This document shows, in pieces, positions 23,033-34,125 of a stretch of 64,000 bases of DNA. A model generated the notes under the pieces. It searched no databases. It worked only from the letters and a program-made list of their open reading frames with translations, and was not told where the DNA came from. The stretch is taken from NCBI GenBank assembly GCA_025093555.1, contig JAIWNF010000010.1, positions 434,001 through 498,000 of the forward strand. The letters run 5' to 3'. Position 1 is the stretch's first letter, and each line of letters opens with the position of its first letter. This DNA is from Circinella umbellata (lineage: Eukaryota > Mucoromycota > Mucoromycetes > Mucorales > Lichtheimiaceae). The translations under genes were made by a program, and so were the position numbers.

Positions 23033-23469
23033 ATAACGCGCTTGACCATACGGTAAAGTGCTATTTCATCTTGAGTGGTACTGGCAGCATTGAGACTTGG
23101 ATATTGGTAATCTTCCAGATCAGTATGCGACCGACAAGACGAGAGAATTTGCTTGAAGAGTTCCAAACTACTTGTATGATGGCTATGCATCGAAGCAAGA
23201 TTCCTTTGATCATTCTGGTTTCCTTCTACAATAGCTGTATCTTCTTTTATTATGTTGTCAATGCTTTGCATTCTAAATACGTAATGGTTGGATAATTTTT
23301 CTCGATCTGCTCGTGTAATTCTTGGTGTATTGATTTGGAACGATCCGATAAGATAACGTGGTATCAAAAGTGATAGTATTTTATGCTTTTATAATTTTGA
23401 TCTATGAAAGAAATATGTATATATATATATGTGTGTGTGTGTACGTGTAAGCAACTTGTAGACTTGTTT
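23033..23469 (-). repeat. Third partial copy of the zinc-finger gene (third-exon region)
   Basis: Matches the left palindrome arm from about 16474 to 16908 in the same orientation. It encodes the IPRYLIGSFQINTPRITRAD block through TTQDEIALYRMVKRV, and ends in the GT/AT microsatellite intron and a GCAACTTGTAGACTT tail. Like the right arm it has the GCATAAAATACTATC variant. It begins 43 bp after the ADE5,7 fragment, in the same orientation, so three unrelated gene pieces sit head to tail. Confidence 0.85.
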
Positions 23470-25126
23470 TATTTTATAGGTGCAACATCAGTAAATGGGG
23501 GTACGAAAATAAAAGAAAGAAGGTAGAGTTCAGTTATAATAACAAGGAGAGGGTTAAAAAATGATAAATGATTTCTTTAGTGCTGTAGATTCAAGGCTGA
23601 TGGCGCCTTGGTACTGTAGAATTTGAATCTTTAGTGTTGCTTACGCACAGTTTGAGATAAATGCGAGTAGTAAAAAATAGAAAGATAGGACTAAAGTAAA
23701 ATATAGTTGAGAATCTGTTTATTCCTGAAATAAAATAAGCACTCTGTTATATTTTTTCTAAATTATGTAACTATCTTATTTTATCCGATCATGGCTAAGC
23801 TATGTTTTATACGAATCGATGAGAGAACCTATTACGTATATTTGTTCTATTATAAATAATAATTCTAAATCATTCTCTGAAACCGTTTATGACATTTGTT
23901 ACTAATCTTATTCTTTCTTTGATGTTCCTTTTTTATCCGGATTAATAATAAGAGCGAATCAAAATAAATAATAGTGTTTAATTGATTATATCTTTTATCT
24001 TTTATTTTTGACGGAATGATGTTAGACCGATTATTCATGAATAGATGGGATATATGTGTTACTGTGGTGGTCCACCATATCATCATTATCAGCCAATATA
24101 TTCTCACTACTATGTATCCATTAGCAAGTTCTGGCGCTGGTGATCATGAATATGTATAAATCTTTATTGCAATGTATAAAATAGAGTAGTTTCCCTTGGT
24201 GATAATTCTTTACCGATAATCTTTATGCTGACACTGGCTTATACTGTATATATATTAAAAATATATATTAGTATGTTGATAATAGTGATTTTGTTATAAA
24301 TTCCATTTAACAGTTTATATAAAGGCATTTCTCGAAATACTTGCCTTCTTCATATAGTTATATGCTAGAAAGGATACACACTTTCTAATAAAATTGGTAT
24401 ACTGCTTTTAGTCTTGGTATGGCTACATAGAAGTCGAAGGTTTTGTTTGACAATACAGCAGCAATTGTCATCCTGGTTATCTTTATTGATATTGACATAG
24501 TCATTATGTACGTAGGAAATATAAAGCGTAGTGAGAAACGCGTCCAAGTAGGTTCTCAAAATATTTTGCTGCATCATTTGAGATGACCATTCATTGGTTG
24601 CTTTAGTACTCTAAATAAAGTTCATCGTCTTCATTCTCCATCTATATATTATAGTCCAGTATACATGATAGTGTCTATATAGAATTGTAATTATATTGGT
24701 GTGTGTTTATAAAAAGAAATGTAGATAGAACCAACATACCATCCAATCACGCTTCTCATTTATTTATTTTTTTGAAATAAATTTAACAAAGAACCATACC
24801 TAGTTTATCCGTGCTTTTAAGCTTTTATAATATGATCCGACCCGTGATGTAATTCGAGATTGAAAATAGGGAAACTGTTCACAGCAATAATCACCACCCC
24901 AGACGTGCTTATTTTTTAAACAGCTATTACACAAGAATAAGTACTGTATGGCCGGTGGTTATTAATAAAATTCAGTAGTGCCAGTAGTAATGGTAAAGAT
25001 AATTAAATATAAGATTAAAGTTTTAAAAATTACCTAGCCATATAACTCCTTAGCGCTGCTTCTATTGAAGATTTAGAAATATGCTTATAATATCACTCAA
25101 GAGCGTTGTCAAACTCTTTTTCTGTT
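23470..25126. other. Gene-poor DNA with a small nested hairpin
   Basis: No coding region recognised. Around 23587-23630 two nested inverted repeats (AGATTCAA/TTGAATCT enclosing CAAGGC/GCCTTG) are flanked by direct TTTAGTGNTG words; this could be a small mobile-element end or a structured RNA. The remaining sequence is AT-rich. Confidence 0.4.
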
Positions 25127-25500
25127 CTACGTACACCATAATAACTTGCTGACAATACAATCCATTGTATCTTGGTCCGAGTGTTTCTGTCCACGCTTCT
25201 TTGGAGTAAACTTGCCATTATACGTACCTGTCAGAGAAATTCTTTTGAACATGTCAGGCGCCTCAATAGTATCACTTGATGGAAATCCACTATGGATGCT
25301 CTTGATAAGTTGAGGATCTTGGTCGGTAACAAATAGTGCAGGGGGCGAAAAAATAGAGGATGTACGTATGCCATACGATATCATGCAATTTTTTGGCCAT
25401 CCAGGCGTAGGAAGACTCTTTTTCGTCCATCATTATACAGCATACAATAAGAGATGTACGAAGTTGGAGGTTAGCCCATAGTTGCTGTTTTTTATGCGAC
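25127..25500 (-). mobile_element. Probable MULE-type transposase remnant
   Basis: On the minus strand, 25500-25385 encodes LWANLQLRTSLIVCCIMMDE followed by KESSYAWMAKKL. After a frame break, LFVTDQDPQLIKSIHSGFPS follows. The DEKxSYxW block and the VTDxDxxLxxAI-FP block in that order are the hallmarks of MULE/FAR1-type transposases. The LCxWH block that normally follows was not found, and both ends are missing. It is a decayed fragment; the family call is by motif order only. Confidence 0.45.
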
Positions 25501-25708
25501 CAAAAATTTAAGAATTAATAAAGGTTTGAGATTTATTATACGTACGTAGTAAAAATAATAATAAAAAAAGTACTGAAATATGAAAATAGAATTTAATACG
25601 TATTGAAGAGCAAATAAATAATAAAGCATAAATAAAATCATTATTTATAATTAGGAATTTTCAGATACAAACTGGCCTATCATATATTATCAAATGGCTA
25701 AGGTTTAA

Positions 25709-26155
25709 ATGACTGATGATAAAATGGTTAATGATTGCTGCTTAATTTTCATTATTATACTTTTGCCTCCTCTTGGTGTCGGCTTGATGCGTGGCTGCAA
25801 TGGTGACCTTTGCATTAACTTGTAAGTTTTTTTTCTTGCTCTCTACATAAAAACACGTCTTTTTTTAAACATTATCATGGTCCTTATGAATAGCAATTAA
25901 TAATATTTGAAATAGATGTTTGACGCTCTTCTTCGGCGTACCCGGTACGTAAAAGAAAAACATAGAAAATAATGTATATCTTAAGCAACAACAATACGAT
26001 ATACTTACATAGATATATGCTATCATTTATTAGGCCTCATACACGCTATTTATCTTCTTATCAAGGACAGAGAAAAAAGACAGCAAGAAGATAGAGGTAT
26101 TGAAGAACCTCCTCTTAATCCCGATAGCTATAATACAGCATCCGAAAAGTCTTAA
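25709..26155 (+). CDS. PMP3: PMP3/UPF0057 small plasma-membrane proteolipid
   Basis: Three short exons, 25709-25821, 25916-25944 and 26034-26155, join in frame to 87 aa. The protein begins with a short polar head, then CLIFIIILLPPLGVGLMRGC, the UPF0057 signature. The 29-nt second exon supplies CLTLFFGVP, and the third gives GLIHAIYLL and a charged tail ending NTASEKS. Pmp3-family proteins are two-helix plasma-membrane proteolipids that influence membrane potential and cation tolerance. The tail of about 30 residues is longer than in the yeast 55-aa protein but common in filamentous fungi. Because every exon is tiny, the gene is easily missed. It converges on the phosphoserine phosphatase gene. 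Introns are GT-AG and the joins fall inside conserved motifs. Confidence 0.9.
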
Positions 26156-26624
26156 AAAACTCATGCTTTATTATGTAAAGCTATCGTATATATATATTAC
26201 ACGCCTCCTTCTTCGTCCCCTTTTCACTCACTTGTTAAGCCTCATTTGTATATTCTAGATCATTCTATAACCAGCTACCATATATATATATATATATATA
26301 TAAAGATCATATAATTTCCTTACCCCATTTTGAAAAAAATCTGAGTATACGTAGTAAAAATAAAGACGAAAATTTGTAACTAAACAAAAAACTTGGTTTT
26401 TTTATAATGTGATGATTAAGACACGTAAACTTTGATTGTTTTTTTTAAAAAGAAAAAAAAAAGTGGAAGAGGAAGTGTCTAATATTATACAACAGTCGCT
26501 AAACTTAGTAAAAGAAGATCAAGAAAAGGCTCTATACAATTTTATATAAAAATGAGGGGGGGAAGGTGTTTTTGTGTGTTGTTTATTGTTTCTGTTGAAC
26601 GTATAAAAAAAGGGACAACCTGGT
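26156..26624. other. Convergent 3' region between PMP3 and the SER2-like gene
   Basis: AT-rich, with an AT microsatellite around 26280-26301 and A/T runs. It probably contains both 3' UTRs. No gene seen. Confidence 0.6.
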
Positions 26625-28265
26625 TTAGTAGTCCTGACTCAATTGTTCCAAATCTTGATCGGAGAAGCCCAACAATGTGAGTACATAAATCAAACTCTTT
26701 TGATTAATGCGAGAAGGAGCCTATATTATACATATATTTATTGTGAATAAGTTTTCTCTCATTTTCTTTTATCAATATCATATAGAAATTGTAGTTATTC
26801 TATTACCTGTTCTTGAACACGGGGCTTAGCATTAAACGCAATACCTAAGCCTGCCTTATTCAACATCCATAAATCGTTAGCACCATCACCAACAGCAATA
26901 ACTTGCTTAGGTGTCACACCTTCTGCCTGTGCAATTACATCCAACAATTCTGCTTTACGAACACCATCTACAACAGGACCCACTGTTTCACCAGTAAATG
27001 TTTTACCATCTACAGATACCTGGAGCTATTATTATTGTTGAATGAAAATAATTCATCAGAGAGAGTAAAATCTATATGTTACTAACGGCTATCCCCTTAC
27101 ACGTCGTGATTAGTTTTTTTTTATATAAATTGTTTTTACCTGGTTAGCAAATGCATAATCTAAACCAAGCTCAGCTTTGACATAACGGGCAAGTGGAATA
27201 AAACCACCGCTGATGACAGCAAGTTTAAATCCAAGCTTCTTTAAAGATTGACATAAGAAATGAGCACCTTCAGTAAACGTCAAACTTTCCTTGACTTTTT
27301 CAAGTACATCCACATTAGTATCTTTTAATAAAGCCACACGACGACGGAGTGATTCCTTAAAATCGATTTCACCATTCATAGCAGCTTCTGTGATAGCCTA
27401 TGTTTTTACGCATAATTAATCAATAACGTATTATATATATATATATATATATATATTCCCTCCTTTCTATTCATATAACCCATATTATATATATATATAT
27501 ACTTACAGCAACTTGATCTACAACTCCAGCATGACGAGCAATTTCATCAATCACTTCTTGACGAATCAATGTCGAATCCATATCAAACACAACTAAACGC
27601 TTATTCTTGCGGAAAACATCGTCGGGTTGTAAAGCAATATCTGTACCATGACTTGCAGACAATTCAAACAAATCCGTTCTTAATTGATTCATATCGACAG
27701 TACGAGGTACACTCAAACGGAAATCAGCGCATGATAACACATTACCACCCTTGTTCAATCTTGCCAATTTTTCAACCGAGATACGATAACGTAAACAAAA
27801 CTGAGTCCAATCATTTAAAAAGGCAGGTTGCAAACCATTTTGATTCAAGATACTAGCAGCATACTTGATACGATTTGAATAAGGAGCTTCTTCCAAAGAA
27901 GGTGGAATATTAATATCACCCTTGGGACCAATACGATGTGCTTGTTTTTGTGCTGCTTGGACGTTTGGTGGTTCAGCTGCTTGAGTATCAGGAACATCAT
28001 AAGTTAATGTGGCATCCCATTTAGCTGCAGCTTCAGCTAAATCTTTGAAAATAGCATCGCTTTCAGTTCGTAAAGTAATAAGAACACCGAAAGTGACATG
28101 GTGATAAAGACGCGAAAGCATACAGTCATTAATGTCACAAGGATGGTTGGCAAGACATTCAAGTACAGCACCCACAATGTCAGTACCATGAGGTCCGGCC
28201 ATGGAAACCAAGACCTTTTGATCCTTCATGGCTTTAGGTGGTGGTGAAGCAATGTTGGTTGTCAT
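26625..28265 (-). CDS. SER2: Phosphoserine phosphatase (ACT + HAD domains), serine biosynthesis
   Basis: Four exons on the minus strand: 28265-27507, 27397-27140, 27019-26807 and 26720-26625, all with phase-0 joins, giving 441 aa. Residues about 15-85 resemble an ACT domain (VLVSMAGPHGTDIVGAVLE). The HAD phosphatase core starts at about aa 222, with motif I VVFDMDSTLI (nucleophile Asp about 228, acid/base Asp about 230). Motif II is AVISGGF, the motif III Lys lies in the VRKAELL region, and motif IV is AVGDGANDLWML. The enzyme hydrolyses phosphoserine to serine, the last step of the phosphorylated pathway. The ACT extension is absent from yeast Ser2 but present in bacterial SerB-like and other fungal enzymes, so serine feedback is possible but unproven. 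The ORF starts at the first ATG after a stop-rich leader. Confidence 0.93.
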
Positions 28266-30498
28266 ATTTTATACAAATATATATCGTTTTTTCGATAGCT
28301 GGAAAAAGACAAAAAGTGTGGATAGAGTTGTCAAAATTACAAAAAAAGTGGCCAATAGATTTTTTGATTTCCATGCACGCTAAAAAATCCTGACTCATTT
28401 TTTACCAAGATAATAAAAAAAAAGCTGGAAATCTTTTACTTGGTTGATCTTAAAAAAATACCAACTACAAAAAAGTCCACGAGCAAATTCAATACGTTGG
28501 GGATTATAACTATTTTACTAAGAACATGTACTTTTTTTTCTCCTTTGATATTTCAATCAACTAACTTGAAGTTGAGAAATATTTGTTGCCACGTGAAAAC
28601 AAACAAATTGTTTATTTTTTGGGATTGACCAATGCCAGTTGTTAGAAGCTTCTTTTTTTGGATCTTCGATATATAACAAACCTTCTTTTTATTTTTTTAC
28701 TTTAGTGTCCCTGTGAAAGAGGAGTTTAATCTTTATATAAAAAAAAACTTAGTATTATAGCAAAACAAACTCATACTATTATCCATCTTTTCTTACCATG
28801 AATACAACATCATACAGCTTAATAAAATACTATGGAAACAAGCTAATCGACATCATTTAATCGTAATATTTTACTTGTATGCAAGCTGGATCTCAGAGCG
28901 TTCACTATTCTTACCCATCCTTTTTTTTATCCTTTATCCTCTAAATAGATTATTTATGCCATGCAAACACGTAGCATTTTTTTACCTTTCATGTAGCTGT
29001 TCTCATGATGTGGTAAAGAGGAAATTAAAGACGAAGTAAGAAACTATCAAGAAACTTATCTTTCTGTCCGTTACAGCAACATAAAGTATGTTGACTTTTT
29101 ATATTACATTCCACATTAAAATAAAATTCGTTTCTGATCGTCTATTAACTGATGATAGAGACATTGTTGTACGTACAAAGTTCCGCTATTCTGTTATGCC
29201 GTCATTGTTCATCGAGTCAGGTGGAAATTAAAGTCTCTCATTTAAATATCTTTATTTTTTTCTTTTACCCGTCTACTAGTTCACTTGTCTCCACACTAAG
29301 CTCATTTTATATTAGCCATTTCTAATTGTCATTTTTAAAAAAGGATATAAAAAAAATCAAAATACGTGCATTATATCAGTCTGATATATCATTTTACATA
29401 CATCCAAATGTCGCATGTTTTTAATGATATATTCTGATATTTATCTTTCAGATCTTTCATTAATTATTTCTCATCTGTTGTTGTTTTTTCACATCCTAAT
29501 AATTATTGATAATATTTTGTTCGTGGTGGGACCCACCATAATGTATACAAATAAACAATTTAAATGTGTCTGTGAATCTTGAATAACAATAAACTGGTAC
29601 AGAAAGAAAAAAAAACTTTTTGTGGTTACACTACAAAACAACAAAAAGATGCTTGAGCCAATAAGAATACTTTTCATAGTATAAAAAATACACAATGAAG
29701 TACATCCGCTGAATTCCAATCATGGTTGTACGACTATATGCCATGAGGCCCTCCCTCTATTTTTTTGGATTTTTTTTTCGATCATGCACCCATTTCCCAA
29801 TCAATATATGCGTGAGAACTGGTATTATTATACCAAAAAAAAAGGAGGTGAAGAAACGTATGGAAAGCTAATAGCAGATAGAAGATATCATTTCTATAAT
29901 TTTCGATTAGGCTATATATACTGTGCTATACTTGATAGAATAAGTATTATTACTCTTATTATTTTTTGAAACTTTAAATTTATGTAATGGGTTGATTTGT
30001 TGTTACAACAATTCTTGTTACAGATTTTAAAGAAGCTTTTTAAAGATACACAAAAAAAAAGATCTGATTGTTTGTTTTTGGTGTCACAGGGTTTTAAGCC
30101 GCTAAATATAATAATAGTTTTTTAATTACAAAATATTATACATATGGAGGGAAAAGGATGCAGAGGTATTAATAAAAAGGCTATATACAAATAAAGTTGA
30201 TAGTGTAAAAAGATGTAAGGGGGGATTCGAAATTCATGCATAAAAACAAAGAGAGGATATGAAGAATATATGCAAATTGATGATGATAAATGATGGTGAT
30301 GTTTTTGCTGTTATTAATATACTCGGGATGATGATGTTGGATTATAAAATAACAATGCGAACATTACATATTACTGTAACAGGATATGACAATTGGATGG
30401 TGGATATTCTTCTTGTTTTTTCTTTCTTTGTTATTGCATAATATAATAGGAATATATATTGATGAAGCATATGCTGCGTTGAGTTATTTTTTATGTTT
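28266..30498. other. Long intergenic region, no gene recognised
   Basis: About 2.2 kb of AT-rich DNA. It includes the SER2-like promoter and the downstream flank of the small gene at 30499. Open frames of 60-76 codons occur on both strands but lack domains, splice continuity or recognisable composition. A GT/AG-bounded gene with very short exons could still be hidden. Confidence 0.45.
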
Positions 30499-30870
30499 CT
30501 ATATAGATGATATTGCTGGAACGATGGCCTGATTTGATTTATGCTTTGGCCCCCATCCAGTAAATCGTTTAAAAACTAACGACATGGTATTATTCTGTCT
30601 TGGTTCATCAGCATAAGGAGGAACTTCCCAAGGCTTACATAAACGTTTCTTGTTTCCACCAAATAATAAATCTGGATGATCTTCTTCACTGTCATGACAG
30701 ACTACCGGATCAAAAATACACTCAAAAGTATATTCGAGTTTATCCTGTTCTATCTTGTGAATGACAGGTGGTTCTTTGCTGATCTTGACACTAAGCGACT
30801 TTTTCCTTGGATGAGCCTTTTTGTGTTGACTGAAAGAAAGAGATCGAAGTTGACTGATTTTAATGGTCAT
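30499..30870 (-). CDS. Conserved-looking small protein of unknown function
   Basis: Single open frame of 123 aa, well above chance length for this AT-rich sequence and with balanced composition. The N-terminus is basic and serine-rich (a KKAHPRKKSLSVK stretch), the middle acidic (HDSEEDHPDL) and the C-terminus holds LFGGNKKRLCKPWEVPPYAD and FKRFTGWGPK. There is no signal peptide or membrane segment. I do not recognise the family. The tryptophan- and proline-bearing C-terminal half looks like a short binding module. It stands alone between long intergenic stretches. Confidence 0.6.
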   Translation of the reverse strand: MTIKISQLRSLSFSQHKKAHPRKKSLSVKISKEPPVIHKIEQDKLEYTFECIFDPVVCHDSEEDHPDLLFGGNKKRLCKPWEVPPYADEPRQNNTMSLVFKRFTGWGPKHKSNQAIVPAISSI

Positions 30871-31806
30871 TTTAGATATTGGATGTTTCTTATTAAAAGA
30901 AGAAAAGTAGAGAGAGTAAAAGGAAGTGCTATTGACAGTATGGAAAAGCTGATTTAAAAATATAAATCAGTGTCGGTTTATATAAGAAGTTGATGGTTTG
31001 TTGTCCTACATAAAATTCTCACACGTCCTTTTTTATTTTGGGTACACTACAGGTTAAAACCATCAATACTAGCGCCGACAACAATATACACTTCACCAAA
31101 ATCACCCCTTGTGTTCTTGAACCAATCGAGTTGCACAAATTGTCTTCAAATGGGAATAACTCTCACACACAAGACAGATGTAAAAAGAAGATACTTGCTG
31201 CACACTAAATTAAATACTATGCTATAAAAATTATGTACTAACTAGCATAATACACATTCTCTTTCTCCATACGTATTAAATAATTTAATTTTTTATTTAA
31301 AATAATATTTCATTAGCAGTAATGAATAATATATTATGATGATTTACATCATACATCTTTTCTCATTAAGACAAAAAAAAAATAGGGAGTGTGATCCATG
31401 TCAGGCCATAATAAAAAAAAAGACAATAACTTCGATGATTTCTTCCACAGTCATGCAAAAGCTCCTGACTTTTTTCTTTTCAAAACTGATCGTTTTGTGC
31501 AACATAGAATCCTAAAAGAGTCGTTGTTCCGTGGGTTTTAAACCCTCATACAGATTTATCATGCGACCAAATTGATAATTGATTGGACAAATTTTCATTT
31601 TTTTTGTTGGTATAGCATAGCTCACACACATATTATGTTCGAATGAATTAATTAATCATAGACACAATTATTATCAATATAGAAAAGTGGAATGGAATAG
31701 AAAGAAAAGGGAGGAGGAGGGTGTGAAATATCTACTAAATGTCTAATAAAATATATACAAAATTAATGGAAAGGTTTATGAAAAAAAAATAATTTTCTAT
31801 TATCTA
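30871..31806. other. Intergenic
   Basis: AT-rich; presumably the promoter of the small gene at 30499-30870 and the 3' flank of MRS2. Nothing else seen. Confidence 0.55.
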
Positions 31807-33472
31807 TTATAGTTTAAATAAACGTCTTAATATTGGATGTCTACTATTACTACCATTCGTCGAGGTATCATTTGCATTAGTACTAATCTTTTTGATTTGA
31901 GCAAGAGTTTTGAGTTTACGTAGAGAAACAATATATGCGCCTAACCCCGTGAGCACTGCTACACCTGTCATAGCACCAAATGCAAGTGGATCATCTTCAA
32001 AATAGTTTTTCAAATTCATTCCGAAGACAGCGCCGTAAACGCTCACAATACTTGCAGACAACGTGATGATACTTAGTCGGATATCGAACCACATTAAAGA
32101 ATTTCGTGAAACATCAAGAATGATCTGGACAATTTCTTCCGTCGACCTCATATCTGAGATCAACGACGATGCTTTGCTTGCAATTTCTTCTGTTTGTTTC
32201 AAGTAAGCTTCTAATAATAATTCAACTTCCTCATGATCTGATAAAGCCCTTGGTTTTCCAGCTTTCTTAGCTGTCAAATACATGGCCGCCAAATCCTCAT
32301 CTATTAATAAATACAAAAAGAAAAGTTATCACATGCTATTTCTTTATATATATTCCCTCTCGCTATCCATTCGCATAAGCTTTTAACTTGCCATGATCCA
32401 GTAAATCATCAATTGCATCATGAATAGATAATGCATCTTTTTCAAACTTGGCAAGTTTCTTTGAATATTGAAGCAAATCTCGTAAATGACTTTGCTTTAC
32501 AGACTCTTCCACATCAGCAATGTCTTCTAAATCACTTAAAAGTTTAATTACAGGTGTTTCAAGAACTTCAAGTTCGGATTGTAATGACGATGTGATTGAA
32601 ACAAGTATAGCTTCAATTGCCCTTGAAGAGAGGAGGAAAATGATGTCAATAATAATCAAATTAAATCCGCTAATTTTTTCCCTTGGTCACTAAACCCTTT
32701 TTACAACTAGTTCCTTTTATTCTCCCATAGGTCCTTTCTTTTCTAACTTAAACACCTCCCCAATCTTTAATATCGTTATTAGATTGTATGATATAAATCA
32801 TATTAGAAATTTACCTGAATTCAAAAGGTAATTCATGATGACTTCTTAATCTTTCTTGTAAGTCATAAATAAAAATACTTTGATTATAACTATCAGAAGA
32901 TCCAAACGTATCAAATAATACAACCAAATCACTTTTGACCAATGCTTTCAAGTAAGTCATATTCACCAATATTGCTTCCGACCGAACAAGAATAGCCGGT
33001 TTTTGGTATGTTGAATGACTATCAATACCACGTAAATCTCGTGGTAACAATGAATGGCGTTGACAAAGATCCGCTTTACGAAATTCACCTGCTGTTACGC
33101 ATACAGTTCCTGTATCGTCAAATTCTGTACCTAGTAACCAAATTAACCCCTTGCTATTTTAGTTTTATTTATTGATTTTTTTTTTAATATAGAATGATAT
33201 CAATATTTATAAAAAACAGTATGTATATACATACAGCGTAATTTGAGATCGGATGATTTCGTTGGTAATGCATGGGGTACTAAGGTACTCTCGTGGACAT
33301 GGACATATCGTTTTTGTTGCAATTGCTGCCGCGGTAAAATAAATAAAGTGTTACGTTGCTGTGTAGTAGTGGTTGTTATTGATCGACGGGTATATTGAAA
33401 ACAAGTAATAGTGGGTTGCGTAGTGGTAATTCGACGTGGGGCCAGTTTTATAATTGAATATAATCGTTGCAT
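31807..33472 (-). CDS. MRS2: MRS2/LPE10-type mitochondrial magnesium channel (CorA family)
   Basis: Four exons on the minus strand: 33472-33235, 33130-32815, 32621-32392 and 32300-31807, giving 425 aa. The N-terminus is rich in Arg, Thr and Gln with few acids, as expected for a mitochondrial presequence. The CorA/Mrs2 body follows: RDLRGIDSH, AILVRSEAILVNMTYLKALV, then the long stalk helices with VELLLEAYLKQTEEI. The two C-terminal membrane helices flank the diagnostic GMN motif (VFGMNLKNYFE). The protein forms the pentameric Mg2+ channel of the inner membrane. Intron 3 appears to use a GC-AG pair: CATG|GCAAGT restores LLDHDEDLAAMYL, whereas the nearby GT would shift the frame. The tail is basic and Ser/Asn-rich. 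Confidence 0.93.
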
Positions 33473-34125
33473 TCAGGAACCCATACGATAAAAATAAAAA
33501 GAAATGAGTGTAATGGAGAGGTTTTTTATTTGATAAAAAAATAAATAATAACTAAGACTGGTAAGCGGGGTATCTTTCGGTTGTCAAAGTTCTGTGCTGC
33601 ATTTAGCTTTTTTGTTGAATAGAATCATATTCCTTGTACGTCAAACAATGAAAAAGTGACTTTAATGAGAATAATTCATTGTGTAATTATTAAAACCTGT
33701 CAAAGATACAAAAAACGAGTCTCAACATAAATCTCTAAGCAAATAATATAATTTATAATACATTCACTACATGACAGTCTACCATTATTATTTATCTTCC
33801 AACAATGATAAAGTTTATATTAGAAGGTACGTAACAATCTGTATTTTGTCATTGTATTTACAATTATTCAAACAGCATAAAGTAGCAACTATTAAAGTAA
33901 CCAAATCATTTAATTATCATAAGCAGATCATGGTACCTTATTAACGATAGCAATAACCTTGTATGGACTGTAGAAATAATTATGTAACACGAAATTTACT
34001 CATTTTCATTTCAAGTTATTTTTTTATTGAATAATATTGATAAAGAGAAAGTACGCGGGTAGAACAAATAACACTACTACTATACTACTTCAAAAAAGCT
34101 GAAATAAAAAGCTAGCTCTATTTCT
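33473..34125. other. Intergenic
   Basis: Promoter side of MRS2 and 3' flank of the NmrA-like gene. No gene or repeat of note. Confidence 0.55.

Noticed and set aside
32386..32392. GT donor (AA|GTTAAA) for MRS2 intron 3
   Set aside because: It leaves the wrong phase for the next exon and adds residues absent from the family; the GC donor two bases away from the codon break restores LLDHDEDLAAMYL.
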